Source of the DNA: Pseudomonadota bacterium
GTDB lineage: Bacteria; Desulfobacterota; Desulfobulbia; Desulfobulbales; JAGXFP01
NCBI GenBank assembly: GCA_030673265.1
Contig: DAOVJK010000083.1
Span: 1 to 10,575 of the forward strand
Direction of reading: 5' to 3'
DNA length: 10,575 bases
A program made the position numbers and the translations under genes. This document shows positions 1 through 6,582 of the stretch, in pieces. The notes under the pieces were generated by a model that worked only from the letters and a program-made list of their open reading frames with translations, was not told where the DNA came from and did no database searches. The first letter of the stretch is position 1. Each line of letters starts with the position of its first letter.

Positions 1-86
1 CTTCAGGCACTTCAGGCACTTCAGGCACTTCAGGCACTTCAGGTACTTCCAACTTCAGGCACTTCCAACTTCAGGCACTTCTTTCA
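1..86. repeat. 9-bp tandem repeat abutting the ispG stop
   Basis: Seen directly: four perfect copies of cttcaggca (1-36), a variant cttcaggta (37-45), then 9-mers alternating with a 7-mer cttccaa (46-52 and 62-68), and a degenerate last unit (78-86) that contains the ispG stop codon. On the minus strand the unit reads TGCCTGAAG. The array runs off the left edge, so its full length is unknown. There are no unique spacers, so it is not CRISPR. It is probably a non-coding simple repeat that grew by slippage. Confidence 0.9.
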
Positions 87-1166
87 GTCTCTCCCCTGCT
101 TCTTCTCTGCCACCATCTTATCCAACTCACCGATAAAAACCTCCAGCAATTCTCCTTCCGGAACCTTCCTGAAGACTTTGCCTTTCTTGAAAATAATCCC
201 GAATCCGTTGCCGCCGGCTAAGCCAAGATCTGCCTCCCGGGCTTCTCCCGGGCCATTGACCACACAGCCCATAACCGCGACCTTCAAAGGGGTCTCGATG
301 GCCTGGACGTGTTTTTCAACCTTCTCGGCCAGGTCGAACAAATCGACCTGACAACGGCCACAGGTCGGGCAGGATATAAGCTCCGGACCGCGCTGCCGGA
401 TATGCAGGGCGCGCAACAACTCATAGGCGACGCGAATCTCCTCGACCGGATCACGGGTCAGGGAAATACGCATCGTATCACCAATCCCCTCGGCAAAAAG
501 AATGCCCAAGGCAACACTTGACTTCACCGTCCCGCCTATCAGGCCACCTGCCTCAGTTACCCCGAGGTGCAGGGGATAATCGCATGCAGCCGACAACTGC
601 CGATAGGCATCGATTGTCGTCAACACATCGGATGATTTAATCGAAACCTTGATCTCCCGAAAATCCATCTTTTCCAGAAGGGCGATATTACGTAGCGCAC
701 TCTCAACCAGAGCGGCCGGGGTGGGATGACCATAACGGGCCAGAATATCCTTCTCAACCGAGCCGGAATTAACCCCGACCCGAATCGACACCTGATGGGC
801 CTTGGCCGCCTCAACAACCCGGGCCAATTTCGCTGGACCACCGATATTGCCGGGATTGATTCTGATCCCCTGGGCGCCATGTTCCATGGCAGCCACCGCC
901 AGACGGGAATCAAAATGGATGTCTGCGATCACCGGGAGCGAAATCTGGGCCCGAATAGCCTGGATCGACTCGGCCGCCTCCACATCCAGGACTGCCACCC
1001 GGATGATTTCACAACCCACCGCCTCCAGCCTTTTAATCTGAGCAACGGTGGCATCGACATCGCGGGTATCGGTGTTGGTCATCGACTGCACCGCAATGGG
1101 GGCACCACCGCCAACCGGCACATCGCCGACCATCACCTGCCTGGTATTTTTTCGCTCGATATTCAT
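84..1166 (-). CDS. ispG: 4-hydroxy-3-methylbut-2-enyl diphosphate synthase (flavodoxin), IspG/GcpE
   Basis: This cytoplasmic iron-sulfur enzyme reductively opens methylerythritol cyclodiphosphate to HMBPP, the next-to-last step of the MEP isoprenoid pathway. The 360-residue length is typical of the bacterial form. The N-terminal TIM-barrel part opens with RKNTRQVMVGDVPVGG and AVQSMTNTDTRD. The C-terminal cluster domain has C266 and C269 in SCPTCGRC, C301 in MGCVVNGPGE and E308, matching the [4Fe-4S] ligands and catalytic glutamate of the family. I chose the ATG at 1164-1166 because homologs begin just before RKNTRQ. An in-frame TTG at 1200-1202 would add 12 non-conserved residues and lies almost on the predicted transcription start. 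The Shine-Dalgarno is weak. The gene lies downstream of a strong terminator and appears to be transcribed alone. Its stop falls inside the 9-bp repeat. Confidence 0.96.
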   Translation of the reverse strand: MNIERKNTRQVMVGDVPVGGGAPIAVQSMTNTDTRDVDATVAQIKRLEAVGCEIIRVAVLDVEAAESIQAIRAQISLPVIADIHFDSRLAVAAMEHGAQGIRINPGNIGGPAKLARVVEAAKAHQVSIRVGVNSGSVEKDILARYGHPTPAALVESALRNIALLEKMDFREIKVSIKSSDVLTTIDAYRQLSAACDYPLHLGVTEAGGLIGGTVKSSVALGILFAEGIGDTMRISLTRDPVEEIRVAYELLRALHIRQRGPELISCPTCGRCQVDLFDLAEKVEKHVQAIETPLKVAVMGCVVNGPGEAREADLGLAGGNGFGIIFKKGKVFRKVPEGELLEVFIGELDKMVAEKKQGRD

Positions 1167-1209
1167 CTTAGTATTTTCAGCCGCCTCTCTACCTCTAATC
1201 AAGCTGTTA

Positions 1210-1238
1210 ATTATAACCGTTCACCCCGTTTCTTGCAC
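1210..1238 (-). promoter_or_regulatory. candidate sigma-70 promoter of ispG
   Basis: A perfect -10 hexamer TATAAT (minus strand, 1210-1215) lies 17 bp from a weak -35, GTGCAA (1233-1238). Transcription would start near 1203, giving a leader of about 37 nt to the ATG at 1166. It sits between the upstream terminator and the gene, where a promoter is expected. The -35 matches at only 3 of 6 positions, so the call rests mainly on the -10. Confidence 0.5.
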
Positions 1239-1275
1239 CCAAAAGCGTGGCTCACCAGATTAACCATTTGTAGGC

Positions 1276-1311
1276 AAAAAAAAATCCACGCCCCGGGGGG
1301 CATGGATTTTT
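1276..1311 (-). terminator. rho-independent terminator of the cytochrome-porin unit
   Basis: On the minus strand a 15-bp stem (arms 1280-1294 and 1297-1311, one G-U pair, GC-rich next to the loop) is followed by an unbroken run of nine T, the complement of 1276-1284. It begins about 45 bp after the porin stop and lies before the ispG promoter. The A-rich outer stem also leaves a short T run on the plus strand, but no plus-strand gene leads into it. Confidence 0.93.
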
Positions 1312-1356
1312 CGCAGCTGACAACATTAGCTCAGACCATTGCAGGTCAGCTCATCA

Positions 1357-3102
1357 CTAGAAACGGCTGTCGAGCAGAATATAGAAATTATGAAACTCCG
1401 GCTCATTGGCCTGCATCATGTCACTAACATACTCCATGGGCAGACCAAAAGGCATCCCGGTACCGGTGGCCTCATAGACAATCTTGGTATAGCCAGTCCT
1501 GAGAAAAAGGTTCCGATTGATGGGCTGAATATAGTAAGCGTCGAAGGCTTCACCGCGGGTTGCCAGGCGGTTAAAGATCTCAGCGGGCCCGGGGGTGTAG
1601 CTAAACCAGTACTTGTTGCCCCGGTTGTACTCAAAGCCAATCTTGGGCCGATTGAGAAAGCTGACCGGCAGCTCGTAACGAAAACCGGCGTACCAGGCCC
1701 AGCCGGTAGTTGGGTCAGTCGGGGCTTGATCAGGCGAGCCATCTGGAATGCCATCAAGCATCATAGGTCCGCTGAAGAGGCCAAAGTTTTCTCCACCGAA
1801 ATTAATGGTATTGCCGCTGGGCTTGTTCCTGTTCTGCCCGTAGGAGGCAAATAAATCAAGCCCAGAGCCAAGCAGGTTGGGGACCTGGAGATGAGCACCG
1901 TAAAGGGTGACATCACCGAGATTATCAATGGCTTCGCCATATACCGTTGAATATGGGCTCTGCATCAGAATGTTCTTGGCGGGCACATAACTCAAAACCA
2001 GCAGGCTGTCCCGCAGGCCCGGCAACTCGGTTTCAAAAAACAGGGCCTGGACCCGGTTATCGTCATAGGACTCATCCCAGACATGGTCCATATAATTCAT
2101 TGAGGTCTGATCGGCATCATACTGGACAGCATGCGCGAAAAAATAACGGAAGCCTGAATTCTTCAAATGTAGATAACGCTCAACCCCGGCGGTGGCGACA
2201 ATCCCGTCCGGCTCGCCATCAAACATCAGGGCCGGATAGACCGACTGGCGTTTACGATTCTCTTTAAACTCGAGGGGCGGGCCGTCGGAGGTGGGCAAGC
2301 GGCCGAAGCTGAAACTGACCGGTGTAATGAATTTTGGCGTCCAGTCGATATAGAAACGGTCGACCTTCAGATTGGTCGTGCCGTCAGAGATATGGGCCCG
2401 ATTGGTATCCTGGCTGAAGAAAGCACCCGTCGAGTCGGCCCAGTTCTTCTGGAGGGCGAGCCGACCGGCGAATTTGATGGACCTGGAAATCTCGGCATTC
2501 ATATTGATCCGGAAACGACTGCTCCAGTTGGCATCATTGCGCTCGTTTTCGGCCGCGACGGGAATCCAGCCCAGATAAGTCGGAGAAGAAGGATTAAAGT
2601 CAACATACATGCCGACATAATTCTTAACCTGATAGTTGTCCATCCGGACCCTGACTTCAACGCCCAGATTGATCCGGTCCAGCAGAGCGGCTGTTTCAAC
2701 TTCGTCCAGGGTATCATAGATCTCGGAGATATCCCGATTCATCTTCCTGAGTTTCTTATCGGAATAGGTGCCGGCACCCGCAGGAGGAGTCTTGGCACCC
2801 GCAGGAGTCGTGGCTCCAGCCACCGGTGTCTCACCGATCTTACTCTCCAGCGCATTGATCTGCCTTTGCAACTCATCGAGCTTATTGACGGTCTCAGGGC
2901 TTTCGCCAACCGGTGTCTTATCGGTAGCAGCCCGGGGCAGAGAGGTCTTACCCGCCAGGGCATCGACCTGCTTTTGCAACTCATCAAGCCTGTTCTTGGT
3001 CTCACGGTATTCGCCAATCGGCACCTTCACCATCAATTCTGCGGCAAAAGCGGTACAAGGCCAAATCAGCAACACCGCCATCGCAATCAGCATTTTTCTC
3101 AC
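1357..3102 (-). CDS. porin-like outer-membrane beta-barrel protein, DUF3373-like
   Basis: Probable outer-membrane channel of unknown substrate. With the GTG start at 3100-3102 it is 581 residues. Residues 1-20 form a Sec signal peptide (RK then a hydrophobic stretch ending AFA, cleavage before AEL). Residues 28-52 and 64-88 are two related helical, coiled-coil-like units, followed by an Ala/Pro/Gly linker (about 93-111) and a further helical stretch (115-136). The rest alternates aromatic and polar residues in beta-strand style (RFYIDWTPKF, GFRYELPVSF, LFLRTGYTKIVYEA) and ends ILLDSRF, with the terminal Phe typical of BAM-assembled barrels. The overall plan recalls the DUF3373 porin family; this assignment is from memory. 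An ATG at 3148-3150 would overlap the cytochrome stop, but it puts 16 residues before the signal peptide and lacks the consensus SD that precedes the GTG. The cytochrome gene ends 44 bp upstream. Confidence 0.8.
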   Translation of the reverse strand: MRKMLIAMAVLLIWPCTAFAAELMVKVPIGEYRETKNRLDELQKQVDALAGKTSLPRAATDKTPVGESPETVNKLDELQRQINALESKIGETPVAGATTPAGAKTPPAGAGTYSDKKLRKMNRDISEIYDTLDEVETAALLDRINLGVEVRVRMDNYQVKNYVGMYVDFNPSSPTYLGWIPVAAENERNDANWSSRFRINMNAEISRSIKFAGRLALQKNWADSTGAFFSQDTNRAHISDGTTNLKVDRFYIDWTPKFITPVSFSFGRLPTSDGPPLEFKENRKRQSVYPALMFDGEPDGIVATAGVERYLHLKNSGFRYFFAHAVQYDADQTSMNYMDHVWDESYDDNRVQALFFETELPGLRDSLLVLSYVPAKNILMQSPYSTVYGEAIDNLGDVTLYGAHLQVPNLLGSGLDLFASYGQNRNKPSGNTINFGGENFGLFSGPMMLDGIPDGSPDQAPTDPTTGWAWYAGFRYELPVSFLNRPKIGFEYNRGNKYWFSYTPGPAEIFNRLATRGEAFDAYYIQPINRNLFLRTGYTKIVYEATGTGMPFGLPMEYVSDMMQANEPEFHNFYILLDSRF

Positions 3103-3109
3103 GTTATAT

Positions 3110-3115
3110 CCTCCT
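3110..3115 (-). promoter_or_regulatory. consensus ribosome binding site fixing the porin start
   Basis: AGGAGG on the minus strand lies 7 nt before the GTG at 3100-3102. It decides in favour of this GTG, which directly begins a signal peptide, over the ATG at 3150. Confidence 0.88.
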
Positions 3116-3146
3116 GATAAAAAGATTCTCTGCAAGTGAGTTAATT

Positions 3147-3452
3147 TCATTTGGGTATCGCCAGCATCTGGGGTTGATCGCTATCGGCGGCATACTCCTC
3201 AAGATATTCGAGAATCGAGTCCATATCCCCTTCAGAAACCTCAAGTTCCACCGGATGACGCTGACGCTTGAAGTATTTAACCCACACCCTGGCAGCCTTA
3301 TCACCAGGGTTTACAGGCGCAGCCGCGCCTCCTTTCATATGGCAGGATCCACACTGCGACTTGAACGTGGCCTCTCCACCTCCGTCAGCCCAGGCAACCG
3401 CTGTCATGGCCAACCAAGAAAAGGCAACGAGAAAAATTGCAACTTTTTTCAA
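3147..3452 (-). CDS. small periplasmic monoheme c-type cytochrome
   Basis: Predicted exported electron carrier of 101 residues. Residues 1-22 are a signal peptide (KK, a hydrophobic core, then AWA before DGGG). The single heme site is C34-GS-C37-H38, followed by MKGGAAAP as in class I cytochromes c. A C-terminal amphipathic helix (about 74-89, SEGDMDSILEYLEEYA) fits the class I fold, but no Met stands in the loop just before that helix where the sixth ligand usually sits. H66 (QRHPVE) is the obvious alternative. The start is TTG at 3450-3452, supported by AGGGGG 6 nt upstream (3459-3464) and by the signal peptide. The porin gene follows on the same strand with no terminator between, so the two are probably co-transcribed. 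Redox partner and physiological role are unknown. Confidence 0.85.
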   Translation of the reverse strand: MKKVAIFLVAFSWLAMTAVAWADGGGEATFKSQCGSCHMKGGAAAPVNPGDKAARVWVKYFKRQRHPVELEVSEGDMDSILEYLEEYAADSDQPQMLAIPK

Positions 3453-3458
3453 GATGTA

Positions 3459-3464
3459 CCCCCT
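3459..3464 (-). promoter_or_regulatory. ribosome binding site for the TTG-started cytochrome
   Basis: AGGGGG on the minus strand, 6 nt upstream of TTG 3450-3452. There is no ATG or GTG at a suitable distance, so this site supports the rare TTG start. Confidence 0.7.
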
Positions 3465-3590
3465 ATCTTTTAGTTTTGGTTTTAATTGAATTGAAAATTA
3501 TCACAACAGCGACAGCTAACCTATCGTTATTATTTGTCTTTTTAGAAACATCGCCACCAACACAAGACTACAATTATTTAATGATGTGCC

Positions 3591-3619
3591 ATAATACTTT
3601 CGATTGATAATTTTTTCCA
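3591..3619 (-). promoter_or_regulatory. candidate promoter of the cytochrome-porin unit
   Basis: Minus-strand -35 TGGAAA (3614-3619) and -10 TATTAT (3591-3596) are separated by exactly 17 bp. They match the sigma-70 consensus at 4/6 and 5/6. The start would be near 3584, leaving a leader of about 130 nt. The region is so AT-rich that chance matches are likely. Confidence 0.3.
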
Positions 3620-3750
3620 CTACTAATAGGCTGATTTTGTTAGATTTTTTGTTTTAGCCAAAATATTCTTAAAAGATCACCTGATTTGCCAGGGGCTTAC
3701 TTACTCCACAGATAACCATTGGAATTATCGGGGGACACGACATTATAAAG

Positions 3751-3820
3751 GATCCTGACTATCATCATCAGCCAGGGTCTACACCGTTTAACCAAAGCGG
3801 CTCCCGGAAGATCCGGGGCC
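3751..3820 (-). terminator. pair of hairpins after hypE, possible operon terminator
   Basis: The first hairpin after the hypE stop has arms GGC/GCC plus CCCGG/CCGGG with a 5-nt loop (3799-3820). The second (3751-3779) is a 10-bp imperfect stem with a 9-nt loop, followed on the minus strand by CTTTATAAT. Neither has a real T tract, so termination may be weak or factor-dependent. Confidence 0.35.
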
Positions 3821-3834
3821 ACGGCAGGTCAGAA

Positions 3835-4905
3835 TCAACAGATCCTCGGCAGTTGCTCACCAACCGGCATATCAAGAACCTGGCTGACCCCAAGAGCGGT
3901 CTGCAGAGCAACAACTCCGGGATGCTCGGCAACCACCTCACCAATTACCATGGCCTGCCGCCCCAGAGGATGCTGCCTCATCACCTGGACAATATCCTCC
4001 GCGACAGCGGCCGGAACCACTGCAACCAACTTGCCTTCATTTGCCACGCTTAATGGATCAATCCCCAGTATCTCGCATGCTCCCAGAACATCAGAATTCA
4101 CCAATACCTTCTCCTGTTCAACCACAATCCCTGTGGCGGCCGATCTGGCAAACTCGTTCAAGGTCGTGGCCAGCCCGCCTCTGGTTGGGTCACGCATGGT
4201 GCGGATCTCCTTACTGACCATCAACATATCTGCAACCAACGAGTTAAGGGCGGCCGTATCACTCTCGATCCCGGACTGGAAAGAAAGGCCCTGCCGACAG
4301 GTCATGATGGCCATACCATGATCGGCCACCGAACCGGACAAAATGATTTTGTCACCCGCCGGCAGGCTGGCAACCGACATATTAACCCCCTCCGGAACCA
4401 CGCCAATACCAGAGGTGTTGATGAAGATTTTATCACAGCTCCCTCGAGGAACCACCTTGGTATCACCGGTAACGATCTGCACCCCGGCTCCCCAGGCCGC
4501 CTCCTCCATACTTAGGAGGATGCGGTGCAGGGCCTCCAACGGCAACCCTTCCTCAAGAACAAAACCAACACTTAAGTAGAGGGGGTTGGCGCCGGCCATG
4601 GCGATATCATTGACGGTGCCGTTAATGGCCAGATCACCGATATTGCCACCCGGGAAAAAAATCGGATCTACCACAAAGGTATCCGTACTGAAGGCCAAAC
4701 GCCCCGGCGGCAAGGTCAAGACAGCCTGGTCCTCAAGCCGGTCAAGGGTCTCATTGCCGAACCGGGGCAGAAACAACTTCTCAAGCAGTTCAGCCGAAAG
4801 TTTACCGCCGCTGCCATGGGCCAACTGCACACTATCATGGTTCAGCCTCGGCAGCGGGCAGCTAAAACTTGAGAAATCTTCATCATTTTTATTATCGTCA
4901 CTCAT
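3835..4905 (-). CDS. hypE: [NiFe]-hydrogenase maturation protein HypE (carbamoyl dehydratase)
   Basis: HypE takes a carbamoyl group from HypF onto its C-terminal cysteine and uses ATP to dehydrate it to a thiocyanate, the source of the active-site cyanide ligands; it acts in the cytoplasm. At 356 residues it has the usual PurM-like ATP-binding layout: HGSGGK near the N-terminus, DTFVVDPIFFPGGNIGD and GTVNDIAMAGANP in the nucleotide-binding half, GDTKVVP in the middle, and RDPTRGGLATTLNE. It ends in the diagnostic PRIC with Cys as the last residue. About 28 poorly conserved, acidic residues precede the HGSGGK region. The ATG at 4903-4905 lies 20 bp after the hypD stop, with only a weak GGATGG as SD. 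It is the last gene of the maturation operon. Confidence 0.97.
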   Translation of the reverse strand: MSDDNKNDEDFSSFSCPLPRLNHDSVQLAHGSGGKLSAELLEKLFLPRFGNETLDRLEDQAVLTLPPGRLAFSTDTFVVDPIFFPGGNIGDLAINGTVNDIAMAGANPLYLSVGFVLEEGLPLEALHRILLSMEEAAWGAGVQIVTGDTKVVPRGSCDKIFINTSGIGVVPEGVNMSVASLPAGDKIILSGSVADHGMAIMTCRQGLSFQSGIESDTAALNSLVADMLMVSKEIRTMRDPTRGGLATTLNEFARSAATGIVVEQEKVLVNSDVLGACEILGIDPLSVANEGKLVAVVPAAVAEDIVQVMRQHPLGRQAMVIGEVVAEHPGVVALQTALGVSQVLDMPVGEQLPRIC

Positions 4906-4925
4906 AAATCCATCCGAGTTGAGAT

Positions 4926-6014
4926 TCAGCTTAACGGTTGATACTTGTAATAAGCGGCACAGGCCCCCTCACTTGAAACCATCGTCGCTCCCAGCGGATG
5001 CTCCGGCTTACATTCTGTCCCAAAGACCGGGCATTGATTAGGCCTTTTCAGCCCCTGCAAGACCTTGCCACTAATGCATGCCTCCGGCTCATCGACCTCT
5101 ACCCCGGCTACGTCGAATCGAAGGGCGGCGTCAAAGCTGGCATATCTTTTGCGAATCCTGAGGCCACTATCCGGCAACAAACCGATCCCCCGCCATTTTT
5201 GACCGGTTACCTCAAACACCTCGGCAACCGCCTTGCGGGCCACCACATTACCATCGTGCCGCACCGACCGGACGTATTGGTTCTGCACCTCGCAGCGCCC
5301 ATCTTCAAGCATTCTGACCACCATCAGGATACCCTCAATAATATCATTTGGTTCAAGACCGGTGGCTACGATCGGCACCTGATATTTTTTGGCAATCTCT
5401 TCGTATTCGCCGAGCCCCATAATCGTACAGACATTACCGGCCGCCAGATATGCATTGACCTGATTTTCTTCAGAAGAAAGCAGAGCGGTAATCGCCGGCG
5501 GCACCAGCACATGGCAGACCAGTTCGCTGAAGTTGGTAAGCCCCTGTTTTTCGGCCTGGATAATTGCCATGGCATTGCCAGGGGCGGTGGTCTCGAAACC
5601 GATGGCGAAAAAGACCACTTCCTTCTCCGGGTTGTCCCGGGCAATCTGCAAGGCTTCAAGAGTTGAATAAACTACCCTGACATCGGCCCCGAGGGAGCGG
5701 GCAATCAGTAGATCCCTGTCACTGCCCGGCACCCGCAGCATATCACCGAAACTGCAAAAGATAACTTCAGGCCGCAGCGCAATCGCGATAGCCCGGTCGA
5801 TGGTCTCGAGCGGAGTCACACAGACCGGACAGCCCGGCCCATGCACTAGCCTGATCTCTTTCGGCAGGAGCTGGTCGATGCCGCTTCTGACAATGGCGTG
5901 GGTCTGACCACCACAAACCTCCATAATCACCCAGGGCCTGGTAACGGTCTTTCTGATCTCGTCCAGCATATTGCCGGCCGTGACCGGATCCCGGTATTCA
6001 GAAATAAATTTCAT
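4926..6014 (-). CDS. hypD: [NiFe]-hydrogenase maturation protein HypD
   Basis: HypD is the [4Fe-4S] scaffold protein on which, together with HypC, the Fe(CN)2CO group is built in the cytoplasm. At 362 residues it shows the family signatures: MEVCGGQTHAI with C34, GPGCPVCVTP with C62 and C65 (the redox-active Cys pair), GFETTAPGNAM, and the cysteine-rich C-terminal part with CISGKVLQG, QCPVFGTECKPEHPLGA and EGACAAYY, which supply the cluster ligands. The start ATG (6012-6014) overlaps the hypC stop in an ATGA arrangement, so translation is probably coupled; AAGGAAGG about 10 nt upstream, inside hypC, serves as SD. Confidence 0.97.
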   Translation of the reverse strand: MKFISEYRDPVTAGNMLDEIRKTVTRPWVIMEVCGGQTHAIVRSGIDQLLPKEIRLVHGPGCPVCVTPLETIDRAIAIALRPEVIFCSFGDMLRVPGSDRDLLIARSLGADVRVVYSTLEALQIARDNPEKEVVFFAIGFETTAPGNAMAIIQAEKQGLTNFSELVCHVLVPPAITALLSSEENQVNAYLAAGNVCTIMGLGEYEEIAKKYQVPIVATGLEPNDIIEGILMVVRMLEDGRCEVQNQYVRSVRHDGNVVARKAVAEVFEVTGQKWRGIGLLPDSGLRIRKRYASFDAALRFDVAGVEVDEPEACISGKVLQGLKRPNQCPVFGTECKPEHPLGATMVSSEGACAAYYKYQPLS

Positions 6015-6298
6015 TCTATTTTGCCTTCCTTGTCCAGGGGCTCACCAAAGACATCGACCCCGTCGCGGGCGGCAGCATCGGTATACTCCCGCCAGGCATC
6101 ATAGCTGCGAGCCGCCTCCTCCTCGTTAATGACGGAAATGGCAAACCCGGCATGGACTACGGTATACTGACCGGTCTCGATCTCCGGCACGTACTCCAGA
6201 CAGGCCTTGTTAACCGTACCGTTATAATCAATCTTGCCCATCTTCATTCCAGCCTCTTCGTAGATCTCGATCAATTTACCAGGAACCGCCAAGCACAT
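6011..6298 (-). CDS. hypC: [NiFe]-hydrogenase maturation chaperone HypC
   Basis: HypC is a small chaperone of the HypC/HupF family. It binds HypD and carries the Fe(CN)2CO unit to the hydrogenase large-subunit precursor. It begins MCLAVPGKLIEI, so C2 (exposed after Met removal) is the essential iron-binding cysteine. The OB-fold-like body follows (GKIDYNGTVNKACLEYVPEIETGQYTVVHAGFAISV). At 95 residues it is slightly longer than common HypC proteins, with a charged C-terminal tail from about residue 65. GGAG (6306-6309) lies 7 nt before the ATG. It follows a 275-bp spacer and overlaps hypD by 4 nt, so hypCDE may form a translationally linked block with its own promoter. Confidence 0.96.
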   Translation of the reverse strand: MCLAVPGKLIEIYEEAGMKMGKIDYNGTVNKACLEYVPEIETGQYTVVHAGFAISVINEEEAARSYDAWREYTDAAARDGVDVFGEPLDKEGKIE

Positions 6299-6338
6299 AA
6301 CAAAACTCCATTTTTATATTATTACAGACGGTAATGAC

Positions 6339-6365
6339 CCCATAAAACCGCTAAGCCTCTGTCAA
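6339..6365 (-). promoter_or_regulatory. weak candidate promoter upstream of hypC
   Basis: A perfect -35 hexamer TTGACA (6360-6365, minus strand) is followed 15 bp later by TATGGG (6339-6344). The -10 is poor and the spacing short. The small inverted repeat ATTAC-N5-GTAAT lies just downstream (about 6321-6335). An internal promoter for hypCDE is plausible but not shown. Confidence 0.25.
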
Positions 6366-6370
6366 CAAAT

Positions 6371-6456
6371 AACATGGCCAAACAATTAAGCTGAATGGCA
6401 TAAGGGGCCATAATAACAAACACCATAAACGGCCATGTTGTTTTATAACGGCCCCT
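6371..6456. repeat. nested inverted repeats in the hypF-hypC spacer
   Basis: Two interlocking pairs: aacatggcc (6371-6379) with ggccatgtt (6431-6439), and aggggcc (6403-6409) with ggcccct (6450-6456). Both pairs are perfect. Because they interleave they cannot all form at once as simple stems, so alternative RNA folds or a pseudoknot are possible. Function unknown. Confidence 0.6.
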
Positions 6457-6491
6457 AAAGATGGCTAAGTTAAAACTTCGATATATAAGGA

Positions 6492-6582
6492 GTAGGGTCT
6501 TTTTGTGAGTGAGGCCAGACATTTGGTCTGCCGAACGAACAAAAATACCCTACGACGCAGTAGATCGGAGTTTTTACGACGC
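6492..6582. repeat. palindromic extragenic element at the 3' end of hypF
   Basis: The 15-bp arms 6492-6506 and 6539-6553 match at 14 of 15 positions and enclose an inner stem cagac/gtctg (6516-6520 and 6526-6530) with a 5-nt loop. A short direct repeat tacgacgc occurs at 6551-6558 and again at 6575-6582; the second copy includes the hypF stop and the codons before it. As RNA the minus strand can form a long hairpin after hypF, but without a T tract, so it is more likely a mobile or REP-like element or a transcript-stabilising structure than an intrinsic terminator. Confidence 0.65.

Larger units (their letters stand above)
3453..3834. other. AT-rich intergenic region between hypE and the cytochrome-porin unit
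   Basis: No credible gene lies in these 382 bp. The part nearer the cytochrome (about 3465-3670) is conspicuously AT-rich against GC-richer coding neighbours and holds the candidate promoter. The part nearer hypE holds two hairpins that may end the hyp transcript. I found no clear FNR-type TTGAT-N4-ATCAA site or sigma-54 -24/-12 element. Confidence 0.75.

Noticed and set aside
1..86. CRISPR array
   Set aside because: Units are 7-9 bp and contiguous with no unique spacers, and no cas genes are nearby. The same holds for the heptamer array at 8871-8933.
726..1427. 233-codon plus-strand frame opposite ispG
   Set aside because: It lies antisense to a clearly conserved ispG and runs through its promoter and the terminator; composition follows the opposite strand's codons.
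2392..3117. 241-codon plus-strand frame opposite the porin N-terminal half
   Set aside because: Antisense shadow; its apparent repeats mirror the duplicated coiled coil of the porin gene.
3103..3150. Upstream ATG start (3148-3150) for the porin, overlapping the cytochrome stop as ATGA
   Set aside because: It would put 16 extra residues before an excellent signal peptide, while the GTG at 3100-3102 has a consensus AGGAGG 7 nt upstream.
3580..3600. sigma-54 -24/-12 promoter suggested by TATGGCAC in the cytochrome leader
   Set aside because: The GGCAC is not followed at the right distance by a TTGC-type -12 element.
4998..5666. 222-codon plus-strand frame opposite hypD
   Set aside because: Antisense shadow of a strongly conserved gene; no RBS or recognisable domain.
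6322..6522. 66-codon minus-strand frame in the hypF-hypC spacer with a hydrophobic translation
   Set aside because: Its ATG lies inside the hypF-proximal palindrome and has no Shine-Dalgarno, and the frame runs through the inverted repeats. No family resemblance; most likely chance.
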